DNA of 64,000 bases from contig CALDTY010000003.1 in NCBI GenBank assembly GCA_937923605.1, forward strand, positions 150,534-214,533, written 5' to 3'. Below the pieces are notes generated by a model that was given only the letters and a program-made list of their open reading frames with translations, was not told the origin of the DNA and searched no databases. This DNA comes from Candidatus Absconditabacterales bacterium (GTDB lineage Bacteria; Patescibacteriota; Gracilibacteria; Absconditabacterales; Absconditicoccaceae). This document shows, piece after piece, positions 44,570 through 54,706 of the stretch (its first letter is position 1; the number at the start of each line of letters is the position of its first letter). The translations under genes and the position numbers were made by a program.

Positions 44570-46912
44570 ATGAAATTATTTCCATGAGAAAGTAGTGAAC
44601 TTGTTAAATGACTATCTGAGCATGAGATTCAAGATAATATTTCTTTGATGCAACAGTGATTGTATCCAAATGATTGAACATTCTATAAAACAAAATGAGT
44701 AAATGAACAATGAGAGGAGATTGATTGACATAGTTTGTTTGAATCTTTTACTTCTGAGTGATCGTTATATTTTGAGCTATTATCAAAAACTGAGTTAGGA
44801 TTTATTGAAAATAATGCTGAGTATATGTTGACAAAAATAGTATGAACACAACGTGATCCATCATTAGTAAAGTGACTTCGAGACTGGTGACCATGAAATG
44901 ATAAAATGTGAAAGATATGGGATATATTGTGGGAACAGGCAAGCGAGTGGCAAAGAGATCAAATGAGTGAACTTAGTAGTCATGGTGTAGATATTTCATG
45001 AGTATCAACTCAAAAGGCAAAAGATCTTATGCAAAAAAGAGTAGAGCAATGAACCTTATGAAAAGTATGAGTTTATGAAAATACTGACTTTTTTTCTGAG
45101 AACGTGAATAGTAGTGCATCGTTACAAAAAAATAAACCTATTCATTTTCTCTTAGGTTTGACTGCATGAAATTTTGCTAAACCATCTGCAGTTATCGATC
45201 AAATGAACTCAAGCGATGTTAAAAAATGAAGTAATTGTTTTGTATCATTTGCTGTTCCAGACATGCTAAAAGATGATTCAGGTTCCTATAAGTATAACGC
45301 CGAGATTGATTCTCGACTTATTGCATATGGAGATAGTGATAATATCCATCATAACAATGATTTTTATATAAAGAATAAAGAACTAGCTGATAATGCAAGC
45401 GTACAAAAGGAGAAACGAATTGATTTATGGATGAAGAATATGTGATTTTGAGATATGTCATATACTATTTATACTGAATTTGTGTCTGTAGATGATGCAT
45501 GATATTTTGAATCTTGAATCGTTTTTGATGATAATGAATATAATAAAAGAATAATTGATGAGCTATCTTTATGAAAAAAGATTAAACTAAGAAAATCATC
45601 AAGATATAATAAGCATGATTTAATAAGTGAGTTGCAGGCTTCGGTATCTAATGTTTATGAGGTTGACTCAAAACATTGAATTACAATGCTTGATTGTGAA
45701 CTTTATCCAAAAAAACAGTCATTTTTAGAAAAGTATAGAAATAAGATTACGATATGATTGATATCCGCATTGTCAGTATTTCCAATTTCAGAGAAAATAT
45801 CTAATCAGATGCAAATTTCATTTGAGAAAGAGAGATTTTATGACACAAGTGAAAATCAAGAATGATTTAGAAGGCTTGATTCACCAGAATGATTGCATAC
45901 CTATGATATAGAGTATGTTATACAGAAAGTTTTTAAACACTTGCATAAAGAGGTTTGAATGTTATTGGAGAAACGTTATTGAGTTGATCTTGATGATTTA
46001 TATTCAAATGAATGGGAGTTTTATACCTATTTACAATCATTTTGAGAAGAGGAATTGTATTATATGAAAAGTCATCCAGAATATTTCGTTGAAGATATAA
46101 TGAAGATATTCTGACCTAGATTTGCTGACAGTTTTTGAGAAAGAAGGCCAAATTCATTTTTGCGCTGAAATGAAGAATATTTATCTAACTCGATAGATTA
46201 TGATCATGGAGAGTATTCTTTCCCGCCTTCCCAAGTTGAATTTTTGTGAACATATGTGTTTGATTGAGATGAAAATGATATAGACCTATGAATCGTATCA
46301 TTTATAAATGGCAAAAGATTTCTAGTGTATAAAGAAAAAGATTCTAAAGAATATATACTTGATTGAAATGATTCTTGAACTACTGCTCAATTTTATATTA
46401 TTCGTATTTTGAAAGATTGGTTATCATCTTGAAAATTAGTATGGCTCACACATCAAATTAAAAGAAAATTATGATGTTGATTGTATATAACCAATGAATT
46501 TGATAGTTACATACAACAAGGTGTTTTATCTTGTTTGCTTAAAGATCAATGAAATTTCGTTATTTCTGATTTGTATTGAGACATTGAATTAGCTGAATTC
46601 ATTAAAGAAAATTTGGTAGAGATCAATGACCGTTATTATGATACATTGGCATGAATGTTTATGTATTCTAATTCAATAGTGGCATCAATTTGAGAAACTG
46701 ATATTTGAAGGTATAATCAAGCTAAATTAAACAGCCTTATAATTGATGTGATACATAAAAAGAAAATTCTTTTAAAAAATATATGAGTACGCGAGAATTT
46801 GTCATGAAGACATTTTATTGATAAAGCTAGTTTAGATGATTTTGAGAAAAATCTTCAAATCGAAGTTGATGAAATAGTCACAGTATTTATGCATTCTCTT
46901 TGATACTGATAA
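44570..46912 (+). CDS. Large orphan protein 1 (780 residues)
   Basis: A soluble, acidic, very Asp/Glu/Tyr-rich protein of 780 residues, starting directly after the regulator's stop. I see no Walker, zinc, signal or transmembrane motif. The middle (FLLGLTAGNFAKPSAVIDQM) and the end (IGVRENLSGRHFIDKASLDD) are well ordered, with no low-complexity parts. UGA codons occur throughout, so the gene is adapted to code 25. Operon position suggests joint function with the next large gene. It may be a rapidly evolving effector, for instance a secreted symbiosis or defence factor, but nothing in the sequence proves it. Confidence 0.7.
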
Positions 46913-46952
46913 TTTTAGGCGCAATATAAAATTGATTTAAATTTAGAAAAAA

Positions 46953-49360
46953 ATGTTAGAAAAACAGAAAACATCGAATATAAATAACAATGAAACTTCT
47001 AAGCTATTGCTAGAAAATGTTTTAGAAAACCCAAAACTACTTTTTTCTATGCCCATCAAAAATTTGAATGTAACAAAGAAGAAAAGTTATGGTGATGAGT
47101 GGGGACCACTTATTGATCATATTAATAGAGAAAAAAATATCTGATCTGCACGAGCACCTATATTTTGATTTATTGAGTATGAAATAGTATATGAATGATT
47201 TGATTATTCAGTTACATCAAATGTTTTTCTGGCATATAAAGATCCTCAGTTCTTTAATAAACATAATTTAAAAAACAAATGAGAAAATAGCGCTCAATTA
47301 TGTAATCTTATGTTTGTGAATGACTGAGTATCTAGATTTACAATAGTTGATGATAATGGTGAGGAGCATAGGCTGCAAAACTATTATCGACAAGATAAAG
47401 ATGATTTAATGTCATGATCTATGAGAGATGATGAGTATTTAAAGTGAATTTTAAACCTTGAATATGAAGTATATAAGTCGTTTTTACAAGAAAAAGAATT
47501 TGCTAAAACTGTTTCAGATAGATATTTAAGTATAGTTGATTATGTTGTGAATTGATTTACTGACGATCAAAAGGTAAAATTTCTTGCTGCCTATATGACT
47601 TTTTTGGTAGAATCAAAAAAAACTCCAGAAGAGTCAATTAGTATGATTGAACAGGCGATGGAATATGTAGAATTTTTTGAGTCAATTGATTATAAAAAAC
47701 AGATTAAAGAGTTAATAAAATGCATAGAAGCTTGAAAAATAGACTTAAAGTATGCTTATCTAGATAATTGAGCTAAAGATTATGATCAGGTGTTGAGGGC
47801 ATCAGAGTATTCTGATTATTTTGAGGATGAAGTGAAGTTAATTAGAAATAATATAGAAGAAATCACTAAAAACATTGGTAATATTCATGTATCTTATTGA
47901 GGATGAAACTTAACAAAAGAATCATTGCTGTACTCTCATTTGCTGTTTACATGAATAGGAAAAGATTCTGATTTCGAATGAAATAGAAGAAGATATATAC
48001 ATAAATTTGAAAAAAAACAAATTAAACCTTTTCATGATGCACATGTTTTTGTAAACATTGAGACTTCTTCTGAGTATGATCTTGCGTTAGAGGATGTGCG
48101 TGATATGGGTCAAATGAATCGAAGTCATATGAATTGAAAATCTACTTTTTTTCAAATGAAAATTCTTTTAAAACTAATAGTATTCAAAATCATCAATGAG
48201 TATTGGAATTTAATTGTAATAATGCTGAGAATCTAGAGGAGGAAATACTTCGTAGAAATAGTAAATCTATATACAGTAAAGAGATTGGTGTTCTTTTAAA
48301 AAACTTCAGCTTGTTTTCGCCTTCAGTTGATCTGGAAAAGCCATGAACTACGATTGATAGAAATAGTGTAATGATAGATGTAGAATCATATTGATGATCA
48401 GTATCAGTATCTATTTTTGGAAACACCTTATTTAATATGAACTTAGAGGATTCTAGAAGTTTTGTTGATTGATTATTTAACACTTATTGAAAAAATCTAT
48501 CGTTGATTATCGGTGTGCATAAGCCTAATATTTCCACAAAGAAAAAATATTGAACTTCAAAATGATTAGAGTGGAAACAGTGATATATTGCACGTACATT
48601 ATGAATTCTAGATAAGGATGTATATAAATTTGATTATGAATTTGATGAAGATTGAAGCTGATATAGTTACCTTGTATTTGAGAAGGCTGCTGAAGTAAAA
48701 CTTTGAGATGATTACAAAAAAAAATTTGAACCATGAGATAAGTTAAATTGTGGTATAAGTCTTAAAAAAGATTGAGAATATATTCAAGAGATAATAAAGA
48801 CTATTGGTTGAGTATATATTGATAGTCAATTTGAATCTGATTTGCAATCAATCTATATCATTAAGAATCTCGATTGAACATTGTACTGAGATCAATTTGA
48901 CTATTCAACAACAGATCAATTTAAATACATTAATGATCTTTTAGATATAATTTTTTCTCTAAACTGATTGGAGTATATGTCATTGTGAAATTGTGAGGAG
49001 TGAGCGATAACCTTTAACTGTATATGCAATAGGCATACAATGTTTATGACATTCAAATACCCAAAGGAGGTAAAGAATGATGAATTTATTAATTATATTC
49101 GCCAAAATTCTCCTGATTCAATATATATATCTTTATATGATAAGAGTGCGGGTCAAGAGTTGTCCCAATGACCATTGATAATGAATTACGATTATAAGAA
49201 ACAAGGTAATATATCGGAACTAAGTATGCCTATGCAAGGATCTATATATGAACATAATATCGATTCTCCTTCAGAAGAGGTTTTCTTAAAGTTAATTGAA
49301 TGATGGCTAGGGCAGTGATGAGAAGAAGATAGATTGCGTATGTTTCTAGATAGGAATTAA
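46953..49360 (+). CDS. Large orphan protein 2, interrupted by a -1 frameshift at T7
   Basis: The first frame runs from ATG 46953 to TAG 48236 (427 residues). From a run of seven T (48146-48152) the protein-like reading continues in the -1 frame to TAA 49360, giving about 800 residues in all. ACT-TTT-TTT-C is a canonical slippery heptamer (T TTT TTT), so the shift could be programmed. A one-base loss in the T-run, by mutation or assembly error, is equally possible. Neither half shows a motif I recognise. The C-terminal half has clustered cysteines (GNCEEGAITFNCICNRHT). It follows orphan 1 by 40 bp. Confidence 0.65.
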
Positions 49361-49387
49361 GCTTAAGCTGGTCTGTTAGTAAAATTT

Positions 49388-49440
49388 TACAACAGTATGT
49401 GTGATATAAATATTGACTTTTTCTTTTCTACACATATAGT
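49388..49440 (+). promoter_or_regulatory. Promoter of large RNA 1 with upstream element
   Basis: TTGACT (49413) and TATAGT (49435) with a 16-bp spacer. TACAACAGTAT ends 14 bp before the -35 box, at the position where AACAACACAT occurs in the other promoters of this locus. Confidence 0.65.
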
Positions 49441-49446
49441 TCTATC

Positions 49447-50010
49447 ACTCGTCAACAAATTCATGAGTATTCGATCCTGTAGATAAACAGTTGTATCGTA
49501 TTACTTAGATTAGTTGATGTAAGTGATGTAAGTGATGAAAGTGAAGAAGGGTGGATAGAGAGGCAATAAAAGTCTCTCATCTTATTAAGAGTAAGTGATT
49601 ATAGACCGATTGGTTATAGAAAGCTTATCCGTAATCTTAATCTTAAATAGTAAATTAATGTTACAGTTGCAATTAATTCGCTATGAGTCTCATATGATCT
49701 TGAATGCTGTAAAAGCACAAGTTCATAATAGATAGAGAGTAGCTCTCTCTAGTGATAATTTTTGTTCGGTCATTGTACAGTGATCTTAGAAAAGCTTAAT
49801 CACCTCAAAAGATCTCTTTCGTTTTAGCGGACAAGAGAGATGTTCTAAGCTTCTAAAAGGAAGTTTAGGATCCCAGCTGCCCATATAGTGACTTTGTCCG
49901 ACTTTGCGTTGGATTACGCTAGAGTTTGACAGAGTGCTATATGGATTTTAAAAGTGTTAATAAAAGATAATTTAGGTGCTAAGTGTTGCTTAGTGCCTTT
50001 TTCTTTTTTT
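49447..50010 (+). ncRNA. Large structured RNA 1 (about 560 nt)
   Basis: A promoter at 49413 and a 10-bp-stem terminator (AGGTGCTAAG/CTTAGTGCCT, 49974-49998, then T-rich) bound about 560 nt without a plausible gene. Near the 5' end a hairpin CTG-TAGATAAA-CAG (49477-49490) sits inside an outer CGAT/ATCG pair. Further 3' are ATTCGCTATGAGTCTC (about 49699), CCTCAAA before a TCTCTT/AAGAGA stem (about 49813-49852), and a long 3' stem CCATATAG...ACTTTGTC paired with GACAGAGT-G-CTATATGG (49880-49944). The same blocks occur in RNA 3 at 54028. Function unknown; a partner or target of the reverse transcriptase is one possibility. Confidence 0.75.
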
Positions 50011-50041
50011 AAAGGTAATTAATTATTTGTTATTAAATCTT

Positions 50042-50093
50042 AACAACACATATGCTAGAATTATATTGACATATTATAAATTAACTATATAAT
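50042..50093 (+). promoter_or_regulatory. Promoter of the small retron-locus gene with upstream element
   Basis: TTGACA (50066) and TATAAT (50088), 16-bp spacer, with AACAACACAT at 50042-50051, 14 bp upstream of the -35 box. Confidence 0.75.
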
Positions 50094-50176
50094 AATATCA
50101 CTCAAGTCAATTACATACTTAACTAAATATTCTAGTGATGTGAAAGATTTGAATTTTATTAAGTAATATATATGGA

Positions 50177-50398
50177 ATGAAAAAAAGAGAAAAATTCTGA
50201 GGATGACAACGTGTTTTACATACTTCTGAAAGAAGAATGACTGATACTACTATTAGAACAATGATTGTAGAAACTCATAAAAAATGAATGGATGTTATCA
50301 AAGTGATTGATTCGCTAAAGAACAAAAAGAATCATCAACGCGCTTTTGAATTACTGAATTTTTGTCCGGTAATAGAGCAAGTCTTGATGGCAGCATAA
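50177..50398 (+). CDS. Small basic protein of the retron-like locus (73 residues)
   Basis: From ATG 50177 a basic helical protein (REKFGGQRVLHTSERRMTD, then IRTMIVETHKKGMDVIKVID) with UGA at three glycines. It is monocistronic, with its own promoter carrying the locus-specific upstream element and its own terminator (AACAACTC/GAGTTGTT, 50421-50441). A CPxI-like C-terminus (NFCPVIEQVLMAA) is present. It could bind nucleic acid, for example as an accessory to the reverse transcriptase. A 34-codon frame from ATG 50172 overlaps and is less likely. Confidence 0.65.
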
Positions 50399-50420
50399 TA
50401 AGAAAGTAGCGCTTCACATT

Positions 50421-50448
50421 AACAACTCTAAATGAGTTGTTTTTTTTA
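50421..50448 (+). terminator. Intrinsic terminator
   Basis: AACAACTC and GAGTTGTT pair around TAAAT and lead into eight T residues. Confidence 0.88.
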
Positions 50449-50477
50449 ATCTAAGTTGTTTTCTGTTACCAATTACT

Positions 50478-50529
50478 AACAACACATTTTAAATTAATTT
50501 ATTGACTTATGTGTTTTTGGGTATATACT
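50478..50529 (+). promoter_or_regulatory. Promoter of the retron RNA with upstream element
   Basis: TTGACT (50502) and TATACT (50524), 16-bp spacer, with AACAACACAT at 50478-50487, again 14 bp upstream of the -35 box. Confidence 0.75.
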
Positions 50530-50535
50530 ATAAAA

Positions 50536-50860
50536 GCATCAAGTTGAACATGAAAATGTTTTTGCGGGTCGATGTATGTAGATCATACGATAGTCTTACC
50601 CTAGTGGCGGACGAGATCATAGCGACTACCATATGTGGATTTGAGTTTTCCCTAGTTTTCCAAGTAGTTAGCAAGGGTTAGCAAGTAGTTAATAATGGTT
50701 AATAATAATTAACTGATTGATTCTCAACTATTTAACTCATTTTATTACTTGCAGTTACTTTGAGGTATCCCCAGAGTATACCAAGGGTAAGAGCAACATA
50801 TATGCGTTTCCATTGTCGATGCAAAGTGGGGAGAGTTTATTTCCTCTTCTCACTTTTTTT
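50536..50860 (+). ncRNA. Retron-like msr/msd RNA candidate upstream of the reverse transcriptase
   Basis: About 325 nt between the promoter and a 12-bp-stem terminator (AAGTGGGGAGAG/CTCTTCTCACTT, 50824-50855). GCATC at the predicted 5' end (50536-50540) pairs with GATGC just before the terminator (50818-50822), like the a1/a2 closing repeats of retron RNAs. A GTATG-TAGAT-CATAC hairpin (50574-50588) lies at the place of the TAGATAAA hairpin in large RNAs 1 and 3. Two TTAGCAAG copies (about 50669-50687) resemble the branching-G context of retron msr. Terminator read-through would express the reverse transcriptase 18 nt later. Confidence 0.7.
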
Positions 50861-50877
50861 AATGCTTATTTTTTATA

Positions 50878-52356
50878 ATGGATAAGATCAATTATTGGGA
50901 AGAAAAAAGTGAAATTTTACCTATTCTTGAGGAAAAAGAAGTTTTAAAGGCTCTTTCACAATTTGTTTGATGTTCACAGCAGCAAATTAAAAGAGCTGTT
51001 TCTGTTAGGATGAGTGCAAATAAAACTGCTGATATAACTATCAATAATGAGCCTGTAAAGAAGCGTTTACAAAAATGATATTACAATTTTTCAGTTCCTA
51101 AAACAAACTGATCTAACGAATTTAGAACAATAAGTGTGCCTGCAGATCATTTAAAATTAGTTCAAAATAGACTATTGAAGAACCTTAGAGAAATACCTGT
51201 TTCACAAGCTTCTCAATGATGAGAAATATGAACTAGTCCCAAAAAGAACGCTCTATTGCATAGGTATGGATCATATACATATGCTGGAGATATTAAATCT
51301 GCTTATCCAAGTGTTAGTGCTCAGAGAGTGCATAAGAATATTTCTGCATGATTCCGTAAATTTTTAGATTTTAGTTATCCTTATCTCTCTCAGACGCAGC
51401 AAGAAAATTTTATAGACGTGTTGGTTAGTTTAGTCACACAAAACGACTGACTTCCTCAATGAGCTCCAACAAGTGCGCGTCTTTTGAATATAGTAATGGC
51501 AAAAACAGATAAGCAGATTAATCAATATATCCATGAGGACTTACAATCTCCAGTATATTCAAGGTATATTGACGATCTTGTTATTAGTTTTAAGCATTTC
51601 AAGGAATATGCTGAGTATGAAGAATCAATAATTGAACTCATTAATCAAACCCAGTATTTGAAGCATATAGATGACGTTTCAAGTCATGAGGAGCATATGT
51701 TAGAGTCATTGCTTGATAATATTAATGAATTTTTATGAAAACCAGTTCATATCGTTGATGAGTCTAGCAGAAAACGTTTAAGATCAAAGTACAGTAAGTT
51801 AAAAGATGAGATTATTGAATTGATGTTGCATGATTTATGAGGTGGATCGAAAAATGATCTTATACAAGTATCCCTAGATGGGGTGTATGAGATGCTGAAA
51901 AAAATTAATTCACACTCTTTAAATTGAGAAATTTTAAATTTTAAGAAAAATATTCAAAAAATTGTCAACAATAACTGACGAGATCTAAAATTCAGTAAGG
52001 AGAATATGCGGACTCCGAGTTCAAGCACTGCAAAGGAAATTACTGGAATTATGATTTGAAAAGATTGAAGATTGTGAATATCTCAAAAGAAAATGAAAAG
52101 GTATGTTGCTTTAGCTAAGACTGCATTTAATAATCCATCTTTATTGCCTAGCATATACCAATGACCAGATGGAAAGGTGAATGGTCTTAAATTGAGTTAT
52201 ACTCTTAATGGTATTAGAAGTTTTATTATTGATGTAAAAGATCACTCTCCTGAATATTTTGAAAAACGATATCAGTGATGTAAAAAGAAATACTTTGAAT
52301 CTATACCTTCTCACCCCAAAGGATATGCGAGAGGCTATGATGTATTAAAAATATAA
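50878..52356 (+). CDS. Retron-type reverse transcriptase
   Basis: A 492-residue reverse transcriptase. DIKSAYPSV near residue 139 is the first catalytic Asp motif, LPQGAPTSARLLNIVM starts near residue 192, and YSRYIDDLVIS carries the YIDD catalytic pair at residues 230-233. The retron-specific region X motif NAxxH appears as NALLH (residues 124-128) and the region Y VTG as ITG (388-390, EITGIMIGKDGRLGI). No maturase or endonuclase domain follows, which argues against a group II intron. No template/variable repeat or SQ motif of diversity-generating elements is seen. UGA codes for glycine in LPQG, so it is adapted to code 25. It lies between the RNA candidate and a zinc-finger gene. Confidence 0.88.
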
Positions 52357-52391
52357 GATTTAGAAAAGTTATTTATTTATTAGTTATTATT

Positions 52392-53933
52392 ATGTCTGAA
52401 ATTATGTGAACAACTAGTGAAAATTCACCTAAGTCACCTCTAACTGATAAGAATATTTGATCTGTTATTGAAAAATTAGATCTTGATAAAAGGATTTTAT
52501 GATTATCAATGAAAAAAGATCTGAACCTAAAGTATGTAGAAACAATGGATGAGTTGAAGGAAAAATCTAAATTTCGATGAGTTTTTTCTCTTTCAGAATT
52601 GCATGAAAAATTTAATGAGGCAAAATCTACAAGATCAAAAACTCGTATGGAAGAAATATTGCAAGTATTAAAGGATTATTGAGATAATTATCTTAATTTG
52701 AAAATACATTTTGCTGTAAAAGATATGCTTTCTAAGTGTTGAATTGATGGTATAGATGAAAAGTTCTTAGCTCTTTCTGAGTCTGAAAGAGTGATGATTG
52801 CAAAGTATTGGTGATCGAGTAGAAAAATTTGTTTTTGATGTGGGGGATATTTTTGATTTTATAAGAACCCATCGAGTTGTCATAGTTGTAATAAGTGAAG
52901 AGAAAACACTGAGAAGGCAAAGTTAGACCATTTGTTGCAGTATACTCATTCTAGAGAGCATCAAATTCCTACTAGTAAAATGAAGGAATTGCAGAAAGAA
53001 TTCACTAATGAATATTTGCCAGATCTATCATTACCATGAGAGGAATTAGAGCAAGTGCGTCTTTTTTATAAGAAAGAGCTATATAGTTTAGAAAATAAAA
53101 TAAAAAAAGAAAACTGTATTAAGCGCATTATGTCTTCAAATCCAGCTTTATCTTCTGAATTACTCGTAGAGCGTATGGATGATTTTATTTCACATATTAG
53201 TGATTCTGATATTTCTTGAATTTCCATAGATCTAGATAATAACATATGAGCTTATATTGAGTGAACTTCTAGAGATAGTCGTAGTGCCTGAATGGAGTAC
53301 TGAAATTACGTAGCGGTATGGTATAATGGTGAAGTAAGTCGTCATCATGTTGTGTATAGAGATGCTTATAAAGCAAGTAGGGATGATCGATCTCTTAGTT
53401 TTGATAAGGCAACGATTGATAGTGTAAAGATAGATGGTGAAGAAATACATATTTCATATTCATGAACAAGCGAAGAAAATTCTAGGTCATATAAGGCAAG
53501 TTTCGCATTGAATAAAGAGAAAAATAGCGTAACAGATGAGGAAATTATTTTATTTCAAGAGTTGTTTGAAAAGAAAAAACAAGAAATTCTTGAGTATGAA
53601 GAAAAACAATATGCTTGAAAAACAATGCCAACGTACTTTCTTCCAAGTGAAATGAAATTTAATTGAATGCAAGGAGGTGAAATTCCTTATATATCGCCTA
53701 AAGTGCAGTCTGAGTATGTACATAAGGCTTCCTGCACGGCTGCAATTATGGTATATAAGCAGATCTGATATAAATCTGATGGGAGAGAATTTGGTCAAGC
53801 AGGTTATATTATTAATAAGGATTGAACTTATTCTAGGGTATCGTGGATTACGGTACATGATAGAAATAGATTAGAGTGAAATAAAGTTATTGATGCAAAA
53901 GATTTATTGTTAAGTAATGTTGATGCTCAGTAA
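52392..53933 (+). CDS. Zinc-finger protein of the retron-like locus, putative effector
   Basis: A 513-residue protein encoded 35 bp after the reverse transcriptase. A zinc-ribbon-like C147-x2-C150-x12-C163-x2-C166 is followed by a helical region. The C-terminal half is beta-rich (SISGISIDLDNNIGAYIEG) and ends with a compact domain containing SCTAAIMVYKQIGYKSDG. I recognise no nuclease, ATPase or membrane motif. In known retrons the gene next to the RT is the toxic or signalling effector, so that role is inferred. UGA codons are common. It shares a transcript with the RT, since no promoter or terminator separates them. Confidence 0.72.
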
Positions 53934-53968
53934 ATATAACATTTATTTTCTCACTGTTATTTATTTAT

Positions 53969-54021
53969 AACAACACATGGCATGACAGAACTATTGACAT
54001 ATTAAATTAAATTATTATTAT
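53969..54021 (+). promoter_or_regulatory. Promoter of large RNA 3 with upstream element
   Basis: TTGACA (53994) and TATTAT (54016), 16-bp spacer, with AACAACACAT at 53969-53978, 15 bp upstream of the -35 box. Confidence 0.72.
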
Positions 54022-54027
54022 ATTCCC

Positions 54028-54505
54028 TGTTCATGTGATGAAATATGTTATGTGAGTATTCAACCCACTAGATAAAGTGTTGTCTTGTATTACTTGCAAA
54101 AATATGACATTATTATCGATAGTTATAAATAATTAACAAAATGAACTAGTTGTAATATGTAGTAGATAACCTGTATCGTCATATATAGAGTTATTCGCTA
54201 CGAGTTTCTTAGAAATCCTACATTTTTAACTTACGTATCATACTGCTTTGGTATATGTAAGTTATTGATGTACTAAGAATGAGAGACGATTATTCTCTTG
54301 CGATACTCGGAAATGAGTATGCCTCAAAGGCTTTTCTTTTGGGCGCTTAAGAAAAGATGCTGTGTAATTTGAGATATCAATATTATGGAGAAAGTCAGGG
54401 GCCAAAGTAACTGACATTGGCATATCAGGACTTTTGACTACATGAAATCATGTAGTTACTAAGTTCCTGATGCAGGCGTGAAGTAAATTCACGTCTGTTT
54501 TTTTA
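54028..54505 (+). ncRNA. Large structured RNA 3 (about 475 nt), homologue of RNA 1
   Basis: Bounded by the promoter at 53994 and a terminator (CAGGCGTGAA/TTCACGTCTG, 54473-54497, then eight T). The 42-nt block from 54054 aligns without gaps with 49465-49506 at about 34 identical positions. Three pairs differ in compensatory fashion around the fixed loop TAGATAAA (54069-54076). ATTCGCTACGAGTTTC (about 54190) and CCTCAAA before a perfect CTTTTCTT/AAGAAAAG stem (about 54323-54355) are shared with RNA 1. A 3' hairpin with ACTACATG/CATGTAGT inside ATCAGGA/TTCCTGAT mirrors RNA 1's long 3' stem. Confidence 0.75.
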
Positions 54506-54562
54506 TTTAAAAATACTTATTAGTGTTACTAATTTTTAACAGCAGTTTTGATTGCATTAATA

Positions 54563-54590
54563 TTGACATTTATGTATTTGAAAATATAAT
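54563..54590 (+). promoter_or_regulatory. Promoter of the UGA-free operon
   Basis: Perfect TTGACA (54563) and TATAAT (54585), 16-bp spacer. TTAACAGCAGTT upstream resembles, weakly, the element of the retron-locus promoters. The leader to the first ATG is about 110 nt. Confidence 0.75.
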
Positions 54591-54706
54591 ACTATTTCGT
54601 TTTTAATAACGAATGTTCTTTAAAAGATAACTTATTGCATATCTTGTATATGTGATTAGTGTGTGAAAAAAAATTATTGTCAAAAATATATTACAAAAAA
54701 TTAATT

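Noticed and set aside
49447..50010. Group II intron RNA around the reverse transcriptase
   Set aside because: The RT lacks maturase and endonuclease domains, lies outside the RNA, and I found no typical domain V hairpin. The RNA is repeated at 54028, which a single intron would not explain.
50878..52356. Diversity-generating retroelement
   Set aside because: The RT has LPQGAPTS and the retron NAxxH and VTG-like motifs rather than the DGR SQ-type motif. I saw no template/variable repeat pair near it.
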